NCBI GenBank assembly: GCA_027490985.1
Contig: JAIXXC010000177.1
Location: 1 to 34,331, forward strand
Length of the DNA stretch: 34,331 nt
Origin: Verrucomicrobiales bacterium
Lineage (GTDB): Bacteria > Verrucomicrobiota > Verrucomicrobiia > Limisphaerales > UBA9464
Direction of reading: 5' to 3'
Shown piece after piece: positions 19,061 through 27,311 of the stretch. Below the pieces are notes generated by a model. It did not search any database, was not told where the DNA came from, and was given only the letters and a program-made list of their open reading frames with translations. The position numbers were made by a program, and so were the translations under genes. Each line of letters opens with the position of its first letter. The first letter of the stretch is position 1.

Positions 19061-22000
19061 ATGGCCGACCCCGTCTCCAGCCCCGCCTACGTCGAACTGC
19101 ACGCCCGCAGCGCCTTCAGCTTCCTGCGCGGGGCCTCGCTGCCCGAGGAACTGGCCCGCACCGCCGCCGACCTCGGACTGCCCGCGCTGGCGGTGTGCGA
19201 CCGCATGGGGCTCTACGGGGCCCCCCGCGTCTTCGACACCGCCCGCGAACAGGGCATCCGCCCCCTCATCGGCGCCGAATTGGCCATGGACGACGGCTCG
19301 GTCGTCCCGGTGCTGGTGCGTTCCCGCGAGGGCTACCGCAACCTCTGCCGATTGCTCTCGCGGGCCCACCTCCGGGCCGCCAAGAACGAGGCCACCGTCG
19401 GCTGGGAGGAATTGCCGGAATTCGCCCCGGGCCTCATCGCGCTGAGCGGGGATCGTGAAGGTCCCCTCCTGCGGGCCGTTCGCGGAGGTCGCGATGCCGA
19501 TGCGGCCCTGCTTCGGCTCACCCGCGCCTTCGGCGGCGATCAGGTGTATGTGGAGATCCAGCGGCAGCATCTCCGGGGCGAATCGCGCTGGAACCGGGCC
19601 CTGGTCGACCTGGCCGCGGCGCACCGCTTGCCCCTGCTGGCCACGGGCGGAGTCAGCCAGGCCACCCCCGAGGGCCGCGAAGTGCTCGATGTCTTCGCCT
19701 GCCTCCGCCACCACACGCACCTCGACGACGCCGGCACCCATCTGAGCGTCAACGACGAGGCGCACCTCAAGCCCGCCGCCGCCATGGCCCGGCTCTTCAG
19801 CGACCTCCCGAAGGCGGTGGGCGAGACCGTGCGACTGGCCGAGCGCTTGGAGTTCACCCTCGAAGACCTGGGGTACCAGTTCCCGCACTACCCGGTGGGA
19901 GCGGGCGAGACCATGGAGGGCGTGCTGCGCGACTGGACCCTCCGCGGCGCCCGCACACGCTATGGCGGCGACATCCCGGACAAGGTGCGCCGGTTGCTGG
20001 ACAAGGAGTTGGGCCTCATCGGACGCCTCGGCTTCTCGGGCTACTTCCTCATCGTCGCCGACATCATCCGCTTCTGCCGCGACGAAGGCATCCTCGCGCA
20101 GGGTCGTGGCAGCGCGGCCAACAGCGCCGTCTGTTTCTGCCTGGGGATCACCGCCGTCGACCCGATCAAGTTCAACGTCCTCTTCGAGCGATTCCTGTCC
20201 GAGAGCCGCAAGGGCTGGCCCGACATCGACATCGACCTGCCCAGCGGAGAACGCCGCGAACGGGTCATCCAGGAGGTCTACCGCCGCTACGGCCGCCACA
20301 GCGCCGCCATGACGGGCACGGTGATCACCTACCGCGGCCGCAGCGCCGCCCGCGAGATCGGCAAAGCCCTGAACCTGCCGGCCGATGTGCTGGACCGCTT
20401 CTCGAGCCTCCAGGGCGGGGGTGATTTCCCGCACACCCTCGGACTCGAGGAGCAGATGCGTCAGGCCGGCCTGCCCAGCGAACACCCCAGGGCCGCCGCC
20501 TTCGCCCGTCTTTGTCGCCGCATGCGCCGACTGCCCCGCCACCTCGGCCAGCACTCCGGCGGCATGATCCTCTGCCAGGGCGACCTCACCGGCATCGTGC
20601 CGCTCGAGAACGCCTCCATGGCCGGCCGTGTGGTGGCCCAATGGGACAAGGACGACTGCGAGGGGCTCGGCATCATCAAGGTCGATCTCCTCGGCCTGGG
20701 CATGATGGCCGTGCTGCAGGACACCCTCGAGCTGACCACCCGGCGCGGACGTCCGGTGGATCTGGCGCGATTGCCCGAGGACGATCCCGACACCTTCGGC
20801 CTCCTGCAGCGGGCCGACACCATCGGCGTCTTCCAGGTCGAGAGCCGTGCCCAGATGGCCACGCTGCCGCGCATGAAGCCCGCCTGCTTCTACGACCTGG
20901 TGGTCGAGGTGGCCCTCATCCGGCCCGGTCCGATTCAAGGCGATCTGGCCCACCCGTACCTGCGCCGCCGCGGCGGTCTCGAGTCGGTGAGCTACCTCGA
21001 TCCACGGCTCGAGCCCATCCTCCAACGGACTCTCGGCGTGCCGCTCTTCCAGGAACAGATGCTGGAGATCGCCATGGTCATGGCCGACTTCAGTGGCGAC
21101 GAGGCCGAGAACCTGCGCAAGGCCCTGAGCTTCCACCGGTCCGACGAGAAGATGGCCCAGGCCATGGTGAAGCTGCGCGAGGCGATGGCCCGCAAGGGCG
21201 TCGCCCCGAACGTCATCGACTCGATCGCCAAGACCGTGGGGTCCTTCGCGCTCTACGGATTCCCCGAGTCCCATGCCATCAGCTTCGCCCTGCTGGCCTA
21301 TGCCAGCGCCTACCTCAAGGTGCACCGGGCGCCGGAGTTCTACGCCGCCTTGCTCAACAACCAACCGATGGGCTTCTACTCGCCGGCCACGCTGGTCCGC
21401 GACGCCAAGGAGCACGGGGTCGCCGTGCGTGCGGTCTGCGCCGCTCGCTCCGACTGGCAGACCCGAGTGGACTCCGACGGAACCCTGCGCCTGGGATTGC
21501 AGCTCGTGCAGGGACTTCCCGTGGCCCAGGCGACGAGCCTGCTGGAAGAACGGGCCCGCAACCCCTTCGCGTCGTTGGACGACCTGAAGGCGCGGACTTC
21601 CCTGGGTCCGGAGGCGCTGCGGGCCCTGGCCTCCATCGGCGCGCTCAATGCCTGGAGCACCGACCGTCGTGCCGCGCTGTGGCAGGCGGAGCGCCCTCTG
21701 CGCCGCGAAGAACTCGGGGGCTCACGGATCGGGGACGACCTCGACGGGCCAGGGCTCCGGGGATCGCCCCTGCGCCCCATGTCGCCCGAAGATCGGCTGG
21801 CGGCCGACTATGCCACCCTGCGACTCACGACGGGACCGCACCCGATGGCCCTGCGCCGCGCGAGCCTGCAGGACACGGTCTGGCGGAGCGACCAACTGCG
21901 TGAAGCCCCCGAAGGCGCCCGCATCCGGGTGGCCGGACAGGTGATCTGCCGTCAGCGCCCCGGCACCGCCAAAGGCGTGTGTTTCCTGAGCCTGGAAGAC

Positions 22001-22195
22001 GAGACCGGCATCACCAACGCCATCGTCTCGCCGGAACTCTTCGAGGCCGAGCGCCTGCGAATCAGCACCGAACCCTTCCTGCTGGTCGAGGGCCTCGTCC
22101 AGCGCCGCCACGGCACGGTCCATGTGCGGGCCCTGCGCCTCGAGCGCCTTCCCGACCACGGGATCCAAACGGCCGCCTCCCACGATTTCGCCTGA
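19061..22195 (+). CDS. dnaE2: Error-prone DNA polymerase III alpha subunit DnaE2 (ImuC)
   Basis: This is a 1044-aa C-family polymerase. The N-terminal PHP domain begins YVELHARSAFSFLRGASLPEELA, the DnaE2 form. The palm contains GRGSAANSAVCFCLGITAVDP and the catalytic PDIDIDLP at about residues 387-394. Later blocks are HSGGMILCQGDLTGIVPLE, VDLLGLGMM, LIRPGPIQGDLAHPYLRRR and QEQMLEIAMVMADFSGDEAE. An OB domain (IRVAGQVICRQRPGTAKGVCFLSLEDETG) is followed by a short tail ending SHDFA. DnaE1 replicases are longer (about 1150-1200 aa). DnaE2 performs error-prone bypass synthesis as the catalytic member of the ImuA-ImuB-DnaE2 mutasome. It starts 12 bp after imuB. The long antisense ORF across this operon is a codon-bias shadow. 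Confidence 0.96.
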   Translation: MADPVSSPAYVELHARSAFSFLRGASLPEELARTAADLGLPALAVCDRMGLYGAPRVFDTAREQGIRPLIGAELAMDDGSVVPVLVRSREGYRNLCRLLSRAHLRAAKNEATVGWEELPEFAPGLIALSGDREGPLLRAVRGGRDADAALLRLTRAFGGDQVYVEIQRQHLRGESRWNRALVDLAAAHRLPLLATGGVSQATPEGREVLDVFACLRHHTHLDDAGTHLSVNDEAHLKPAAAMARLFSDLPKAVGETVRLAERLEFTLEDLGYQFPHYPVGAGETMEGVLRDWTLRGARTRYGGDIPDKVRRLLDKELGLIGRLGFSGYFLIVADIIRFCRDEGILAQGRGSAANSAVCFCLGITAVDPIKFNVLFERFLSESRKGWPDIDIDLPSGERRERVIQEVYRRYGRHSAAMTGTVITYRGRSAAREIGKALNLPADVLDRFSSLQGGGDFPHTLGLEEQMRQAGLPSEHPRAAAFARLCRRMRRLPRHLGQHSGGMILCQGDLTGIVPLENASMAGRVVAQWDKDDCEGLGIIKVDLLGLGMMAVLQDTLELTTRRGRPVDLARLPEDDPDTFGLLQRADTIGVFQVESRAQMATLPRMKPACFYDLVVEVALIRPGPIQGDLAHPYLRRRGGLESVSYLDPRLEPILQRTLGVPLFQEQMLEIAMVMADFSGDEAENLRKALSFHRSDEKMAQAMVKLREAMARKGVAPNVIDSIAKTVGSFALYGFPESHAISFALLAYASAYLKVHRAPEFYAALLNNQPMGFYSPATLVRDAKEHGVAVRAVCAARSDWQTRVDSDGTLRLGLQLVQGLPVAQATSLLEERARNPFASLDDLKARTSLGPEALRALASIGALNAWSTDRRAALWQAERPLRREELGGSRIGDDLDGPGLRGSPLRPMSPEDRLAADYATLRLTTGPHPMALRRASLQDTVWRSDQLREAPEGARIRVAGQVICRQRPGTAKGVCFLSLEDETGITNAIVSPELFEAERLRISTEPFLLVEGLVQRRHGTVHVRALRLERLPDHGIQTAASHDFA

Positions 22196-22248
22196 AAGGC
22201 CCCTCGGCCGAAAAGGCTGTGTAAAACCGGCCACCGCACTCGGTGCAC

Positions 22249-24399
22249 TCAGCGAGACCTCAACCGGAACAACCGGCCCGAGTCGGTCGCGCTGGTGGAC
22301 CACTGGAATCGAACCCCGTCGTTCAACGGAGTTCCGGTCACGGCCCGCCATTGCCGGGGCTGATCCAGCGTGGCCTCCTGCAACTCCACCTCGGTGGCCA
22401 AGGCGGACCAACTCAACACCCACAGATCGTCTCCGAAGCCGGTGAGATCCAGGCGCAAGGGAACCGCAGTGACCCGGACAGACGCCCGGTTGTCGCTGGC
22501 ATCCACCTCCGGCGTGAGCGAGCCGGCCGCCCACTCGAATCGAACGACGGCCTCGGCCGGGACACGCACGCGCACCAGCGCCGTCCACTCCGACTGGGCG
22601 GGCAGGGTGCCGACGACGAAGTCCACCCCGGTGGCACCCGACTGGAATCCGCCCCCCTGGGCCAGCGTCGCCCCCAGGAACTCCGCCGGACTCGGCAAGG
22701 TCAGACTGCCCGTCACATTGGTCGCCGGGAGCGGCCCTTGATTGCGCGCCTTGAGGGTGAGACGGAACTCGCTCCCCACGACCACCGGTTCGGCCGAAGC
22801 GGTGATGGACACATCGAAGTCGGCCGTCGTCCCGATCAGGAAATCCTGCGCCGAGACCGCGGAACCCGCGGCCGTTTCCACCGTGATCCGACCGCTCACC
22901 GCCCCGACCGGAACGCGGGCCAGCAGACCATTGGTCGTGGCACCGACCATCGCAGCGGCCACGCCGTTGAAGCGTACGACCGCGGGCGGCCCCAGATCGG
23001 TCCCCACGATCCGGACCTCCGTGCCCACCGTTCCCAAGGCCGGAGAGAACCCGCTGATCACCGGCACGGGTCCCTGAACGGCGATCGGCCCACCGGAGGC
23101 TTCACCTCCGGGCGCCACGACCCAGACCCATCCGGAAGACGCCCCGTTCGGCACCACCGCCGTGATGCGGCGATTGTCCACCACCGTGAACACCTTCGCC
23201 GGAAACCGGTTCGTTCCGAAGAGCACGGCCGTTGCCCCCAGGAGATTGGTGCCGTTCAAGGTCAACGTCTCACCCGCCTTCACGAGGCTGGGATTGACGG
23301 CGGTGAGTTGCGGTGGGGCATGGTACCAGGCCGTGGATTCGTCCGACCCGGTGCTTCCCGAAACCGTGATGGAACCGGTTGCCGCTCCCACCGGCACCTT
23401 GACCGTCACCTGCGCGGCCGAGACGGACACCGGTGTCGCCGGGACGCCTCCGAAAGTCACCTGCCTGACCCCCGACAATCCTGAACCGGTGAGGGTCACC
23501 AGGGTCCCCGCCACCCCGTTGGTCGGCGAGAAGCCGGTGATCCGGGGCGCCAGCACGAAGTTGGACACCGTGATGAACCGCCCTCCCGGCGATTCGAGGG
23601 TCAGGGGAGCCGCCATCGGGGCCCCTGGCGGAACGACCACCGTCATGAGCAGGTTGGAAACCACCGTGAGATTGGTCGTGATCACCCCGCCGAAGGACAC
23701 CGAAGACACGGCGCGGAAACTGCGCCCGCTCAGGGTGAGCGTCTCCCCGACCCGGGCCCGGGAGGTGAAGGCCGTCACCCAGGGTGCACAGTAGAAGTAA
23801 CCGCTGGTCACCGTCGCGCCGGCATTGTTGGTCACGGTGATCGGGCCGGTCATGGCCCCCGGAGGCACCACCGCCGACACGGAGCCTTCGGTCACGGTGT
23901 CCCAACCGGCTCGGATGCCGTCGAAAAACACTCCCAGTCGGTAGTTCGGATCCACCGGGTCCAGGAAATTGGAACCGGTGATCGCCACGGTGTCCCCGGG
24001 CGCACCGCGCACCTTGTCGGCTTCGGTGAAGGCCCCGTTGCGGGCGAAGCGCTGGACGACGGGCGGCAACTGGAAATTCCAGGGGGTCTGAGTCTGCCCG
24101 AGCGCATTCTCGACGAACACCGGCCCAATGGTCGCCCCCGTCGGAACCCGCACCGAGATCTGGTGATACCCCAGACCCAGGGACCGGATGGACTCCACGG
24201 TGGCCGGAGTGAAGTTGAAGGTGACGGCCGTGAGGGGAGGATTGAGGAAGTTCAACCCGGTGAGGGTGATCAGCGCCCCGGGTTGGGCACGGTTGGTGGA
24301 GATGGCCGTCAACTGGGGAGCCCCCTGGCCCAGCAGCATGGCCGCCCCCCATCCGCACCAGGCCCAGAGAAGGGCCATCCAAGCGCAACATCGTTTCAT
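22249..24399 (-). CDS. Secreted protein with about six IPT/TIG repeats and a DUF11/CARDB-like domain
   Basis: This is a 716-aa protein from the ATG at 24399 (MKRCCAWMALLWAWCGWGAAM: signal peptide); the track start 15 bp upstream is also possible. About six immunoglobulin-like IPT/TIG units follow, each opening with a phrase such as PQLTAISTNRAQPGALITLTG, PRITGFSPTNGVAGTLVTLTG or PVISGFSPALGTVGTEVRIVG and ending VPxGAxxGxIxV. Next (about 530-640) comes a DUF11/CARDB-like beta domain (VSITASAEPVVVGSEFRLTLKA). The last ~70 residues form the verrucomicrobial terminal module with LSWSALATEVELQEAT and RLFRLRSR. The protein is probably exported and adhesive or structural; no enzyme domain is seen. 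It converges with dnaE2 across 53 bp. Confidence 0.9.
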   Translation of the reverse strand: MKRCCAWMALLWAWCGWGAAMLLGQGAPQLTAISTNRAQPGALITLTGLNFLNPPLTAVTFNFTPATVESIRSLGLGYHQISVRVPTGATIGPVFVENALGQTQTPWNFQLPPVVQRFARNGAFTEADKVRGAPGDTVAITGSNFLDPVDPNYRLGVFFDGIRAGWDTVTEGSVSAVVPPGAMTGPITVTNNAGATVTSGYFYCAPWVTAFTSRARVGETLTLSGRSFRAVSSVSFGGVITTNLTVVSNLLMTVVVPPGAPMAAPLTLESPGGRFITVSNFVLAPRITGFSPTNGVAGTLVTLTGSGLSGVRQVTFGGVPATPVSVSAAQVTVKVPVGAATGSITVSGSTGSDESTAWYHAPPQLTAVNPSLVKAGETLTLNGTNLLGATAVLFGTNRFPAKVFTVVDNRRITAVVPNGASSGWVWVVAPGGEASGGPIAVQGPVPVISGFSPALGTVGTEVRIVGTDLGPPAVVRFNGVAAAMVGATTNGLLARVPVGAVSGRITVETAAGSAVSAQDFLIGTTADFDVSITASAEPVVVGSEFRLTLKARNQGPLPATNVTGSLTLPSPAEFLGATLAQGGGFQSGATGVDFVVGTLPAQSEWTALVRVRVPAEAVVRFEWAAGSLTPEVDASDNRASVRVTAVPLRLDLTGFGDDLWVLSWSALATEVELQEATLDQPRQWRAVTGTPLNDGVRFQWSTSATDSGRLFRLRSR

Positions 24400-24485
24400 G
24401 ACCGGTGAGTCCATCCGTCGTCCGAGGCAAACCGGATGCCGCGCCCGACGGGGCAGGCTTCACCGGTGGGCGGTGGATTTCACGC

Positions 24486-24540
24486 CCTTATTCACAAGCG
24501 CGGGGTTCCAGAGATCGAACGACTGATGTCTTGAATAAGG
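24486..24540. repeat. 9-bp inverted repeat CCTTATTCA ... TGAATAAGG
   Basis: The arms at 24486-24494 and 24532-24540 match exactly, with 37 bp between them. The arms are AT-rich against a GC-rich background. They lie about 90 bp upstream of the TIG gene start on the minus strand. This is a candidate operator or looped control site. Confidence 0.45.
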
Positions 24541-24656
24541 TTTCGTTGGAAACGTCGGACCTGGCAATCGTGAATACCCTGTCCCCAGACGGTGGCCCGC
24601 TTCGGCTGGGCATCCCGTCCCGGTCGGCAACCCTCGGCCCCACAGGCCCGATCGAT

Positions 24657-24685
24657 TTGATCGGCCCGTGTTCCACGCGTAGGCT
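24657..24685 (+). promoter_or_regulatory. Candidate promoter TTGATC-N17-TAGGCT
   Basis: TTGATC (24657-24662) and TAGGCT (24680-24685) are separated by the ideal 17 bp. The downstream ATG is at 24816, which implies a leader of about 125 nt. The -35 overlaps one arm of a 6-bp inverted repeat (CCGATC/GATCGG), so a repressor could sit there. Confidence 0.4.
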
Positions 24686-24815
24686 TTCTCCCTCTCTGCT
24701 CCAACCGGGTTCCTGAGACCCCGAGATTGACCTCCCACCCGGGCCTGATCACCACGGTCCCGGACCCTGGGATCGACTTTTCCCCAAAAATCCCCGTCCC
24801 TCACCCCTGCAAACC

Positions 24816-27281
24816 ATGACTGCCCCATTCATGCGCCGATTCTATGCTCCTCTGGGCCTGGCCCTCGTCTGCCTGGGCTCCTCGGTCGGCTGCGACACCC
24901 GATCCAAGACGGTCATCCACACGCCCCCACCCGCCCCGACCTCGTCGACGGTGATCATCCAGGGCCCGTCGGTTCCGGTGGCTCTGGGACAAACCGTCAC
25001 CCCAGCGGTTTCGACCCAAGCCCCGGCGGCGGCGACACCGACACCGGCCGTTCCTCCGGCGGTCCCCGTGGTCGCGCAGGCCCCGGCCACTCCCCCGGCG
25101 GCAACCCCGCTCGATCCCTCGGCGCCGGTCGCCATCCCGGTGGCACCGCCCCTGCCCGGACCCGTGGCCGATGTGGTTCAACTGACCCGGGGCGGGCTCG
25201 ACGAAGGGGTGGTCAGTGAATACATCACCCATATCCGGGAACCCTTCGCTCTCGGTGCGGCCCAGATCGTCTATCTCAATGACCTGGGAGTGTCGTCCAA
25301 CATCATCCACAGGCTCATGAGCCATGCGGCCGCGATCCGACCGGGATCCCCGACAGCGACTGCGGCCCCGGCCCAACCGACCGCCTCGGCCCCGGCCATC
25401 CCCACGGCTGGAATCCCCGAGGCGGCCCCGGGTGTGGTTTCCGGATCCCCGATCGCGCCGCCTGTGGAAGGCACCCCTCCGCCCGCACCGGGTGTCACCA
25501 CCACCGTCGTGGCCGCCCCCGCCGCACCGACCGTCGTCAACCAGCAGGTCTTCTACCAATCGCTCTCGCCCTACGGCAGCTGGGTGGAGGTGCCCAATTA
25601 CGGCTGGTGCTGGCGTCCGTCGGTGGCCGTGGCCAACCCGACATGGCAACCCTACTGCGACGGAGGCTCCTGGCTGTGGACCGATGCGGGTTGGTATTGG
25701 AATTCCACCTACACATGGGGCTGGGCTCCCTATCACTATGGCCGCTGGCATCAGCACCAGCGATTCGGCTGGGTCTGGTATCCCGGCTACGATTGGGCGC
25801 CGGCCTGGGTCGCCTGGCGCAGCTCCACGACCTATTGCGGCTGGGCGCCGCTGCCCCCCGAGTGCCGCTGGAACGCCAGTGTCGGCTTCTCGTGGGTGAA
25901 CGGGAATTCCGCTGTGAGCATCGGCTTCGGCATCGGTGCCACCGCCTGGTACGCCACGACCTGGGACCGCTTCTGCGACCCCCATCTGTACCATCACCGC
26001 TTGCCGCGGCAGCGCGTCGAACAGTTCGTCCAGGAGAGCAAGGTCCAGGTCTCGGGCCATCAGAACGTGAACATCCGGGGCAACAACAACACGGTGATCA
26101 TCAACAACGGGATCTCCCGCGACGAGGTGCAGCGTCACAGCCGCGAAGAGATCCGCCGCACCGAACTGCGGGACGTCAACAGCCCCGCGGCTGCGCACTC
26201 CTTCGCCGCTTCGCGTCCGAATCCCTCCGGAGGCCGGCCTGCTGAAGTGGCGGTGTATCGCCCCTCGGTGCCCGTCCATGACGCGCGCCCCCCGGAATCG
26301 GTGCTCAAGCGGCCCGAGATTTCGCGCTTGGCTCCTCCGACCGCGTCGGGCGGCAACCCCGATCGCATCGGCATCACGCCGCCGAATTCAAGGCCGCTGG
26401 TGGTTCCCTCGGGCGGAGGCTCACTGAATCCGAGCCGCCCCTCCGGCATCCCGTCTTCGGGACTGGCCCCTTCGACCACCCCGAACCGACCGGCCCCGGC
26501 CGCGACCCCCGTTCCGACCGAGCGCTTCACGCAGACTGTGCCCCAGGCCACACGACCCGGGGTCGGCACCCCCTCGGCCGCGGCCCCGAAGATCTCCGGA
26601 GGCCCTGCAACACCGCCAGTGACGAGCGTGACACCGTCGCGTCCGCCGGAATCCCGCACGACACCCGTCCCGCGCACCGAATCCGGTGCACCGAGCCCGA
26701 CGGTCACGCCGAACCCCACGCTCGCACCGAACCCGGGATCCTCGGCGCGATTCCCGGCTGGTTCACCCGCATTCGGCGCCCGCCCCATCCCGACGACTGC
26801 GCCGGGATCTCCGACTCAGCCTTCGGCGGGCGCGCCCTCGGCAAGCGTGCCGGCAGCCCCGCCCACACCACGGACCATCGTGATCCCCGAGGCGAGGGTT
26901 CCGTCGCGACCCTCGTCCGTTCAGCAGACCCCGTCCTCGACCCCGGCCACGCCCACCGCCCCCTCGGCGCCGCCGTCCGCCCCGGCGATCTCACGCCAGG
27001 AGGCCTTTCGGCCGGCCCCCGCCCCCGCGGTGACGCTGCCGCCCAGTGCCATCCAGAGCCGCCCCGCCCCAGCCGCTCCGGCTCCGGCCCCGATCCAGTT
27101 CGCCCCGGCCCCGAGCGCGGCTCCGTCACCGCGCCCCGCTCCGAGTCCCATCCCCTCGGCCGGAGGCCCACCGCCTGCGCCGGCGTTCCAACCGTCTGCC
27201 CGACCGGCTCCCTCGGCCGCCCCGGCTCCGGCCCCCGTCCAGTCCGGACGGCCCGGTCCCCGAAACCCGGCCGAACGCTGA
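24816..27281 (+). CDS. Putative lipoprotein with Trp-rich DUF6600-like domain and long Pro/Ala-rich tail
   Basis: This is an 821-aa protein. The N-terminus MTAPFMRRFYAPLGLALVCLGSSVGC is a signal sequence ending in a lipobox-like SVGC, so lipidation at Cys26 is likely. Residues 30-120 are Pro/Ala/Val-rich. A helical stretch (VVQLTRGGLDEGVVSEYI...) follows, then at about 246-350 a Trp/Tyr/Gly-rich block: LSPYGSWVEVPNYGWCWRPS, TWGWAPYHYGRW, GWVWYPGYDWAPAWVAWR. This resembles DUF6600-type domains, known from conserved exported proteins of unknown function. Then comes an Asn-rich NIRGNNNTVIINNG segment and a charged helix. From about 450 to the end the chain is Pro/Ala/Ser/Thr-rich and predicted disordered. 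It could span or decorate the envelope. Its function is unknown. A secreted protein gene follows after 30 bp. Confidence 0.85.
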   Translation: MTAPFMRRFYAPLGLALVCLGSSVGCDTRSKTVIHTPPPAPTSSTVIIQGPSVPVALGQTVTPAVSTQAPAAATPTPAVPPAVPVVAQAPATPPAATPLDPSAPVAIPVAPPLPGPVADVVQLTRGGLDEGVVSEYITHIREPFALGAAQIVYLNDLGVSSNIIHRLMSHAAAIRPGSPTATAAPAQPTASAPAIPTAGIPEAAPGVVSGSPIAPPVEGTPPPAPGVTTTVVAAPAAPTVVNQQVFYQSLSPYGSWVEVPNYGWCWRPSVAVANPTWQPYCDGGSWLWTDAGWYWNSTYTWGWAPYHYGRWHQHQRFGWVWYPGYDWAPAWVAWRSSTTYCGWAPLPPECRWNASVGFSWVNGNSAVSIGFGIGATAWYATTWDRFCDPHLYHHRLPRQRVEQFVQESKVQVSGHQNVNIRGNNNTVIINNGISRDEVQRHSREEIRRTELRDVNSPAAAHSFAASRPNPSGGRPAEVAVYRPSVPVHDARPPESVLKRPEISRLAPPTASGGNPDRIGITPPNSRPLVVPSGGGSLNPSRPSGIPSSGLAPSTTPNRPAPAATPVPTERFTQTVPQATRPGVGTPSAAAPKISGGPATPPVTSVTPSRPPESRTTPVPRTESGAPSPTVTPNPTLAPNPGSSARFPAGSPAFGARPIPTTAPGSPTQPSAGAPSASVPAAPPTPRTIVIPEARVPSRPSSVQQTPSSTPATPTAPSAPPSAPAISRQEAFRPAPAPAVTLPPSAIQSRPAPAAPAPAPIQFAPAPSAAPSPRPAPSPIPSAGGPPPAPAFQPSARPAPSAAPAPAPVQSGRPGPRNPAER

Positions 27282-27311
27282 ACGATTCCTCCCCCAAGAA
27301 CCTCTTCCAAC

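Larger units (their letters stand above)
24400..24815. other. 416-bp intergenic region with a long inverted repeat and a promoter candidate
   Basis: This divergent gap has no plausible gene; short ORFs here have no protein-like composition. It holds an inverted repeat (24486-24540), a small hairpin CCGATC-GATTT-GATCGG (24648-24664) overlapping a -35 candidate, and a sigma-70-like promoter for the plus-strand gene. The final ~100 bp before 24816 is pyrimidine-rich with no SD. Confidence 0.7.

Noticed and set aside
16940-21415. 1491-aa minus-strand ORF antisense to imuA-imuB-dnaE2
   Set aside because: Its composition (Gln/Gly/Glu/His-rich, no domains) is that of a frame opposite strongly GC3-biased genes; the sense strand has three well-recognised proteins.
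22305-22320. tRNA T-arm-like string (GGAATCGAACCCC)
   Set aside because: It lies within the coding sequence of the TIG protein, with no acceptor stem or anticodon arm around it.
26400-27270. Repetitive CCGGCCCC-type DNA in the lipoprotein gene as a DNA repeat array
   Set aside because: It reflects Pro/Ala codon runs in an open frame; no fixed repeat unit or spacing was found.
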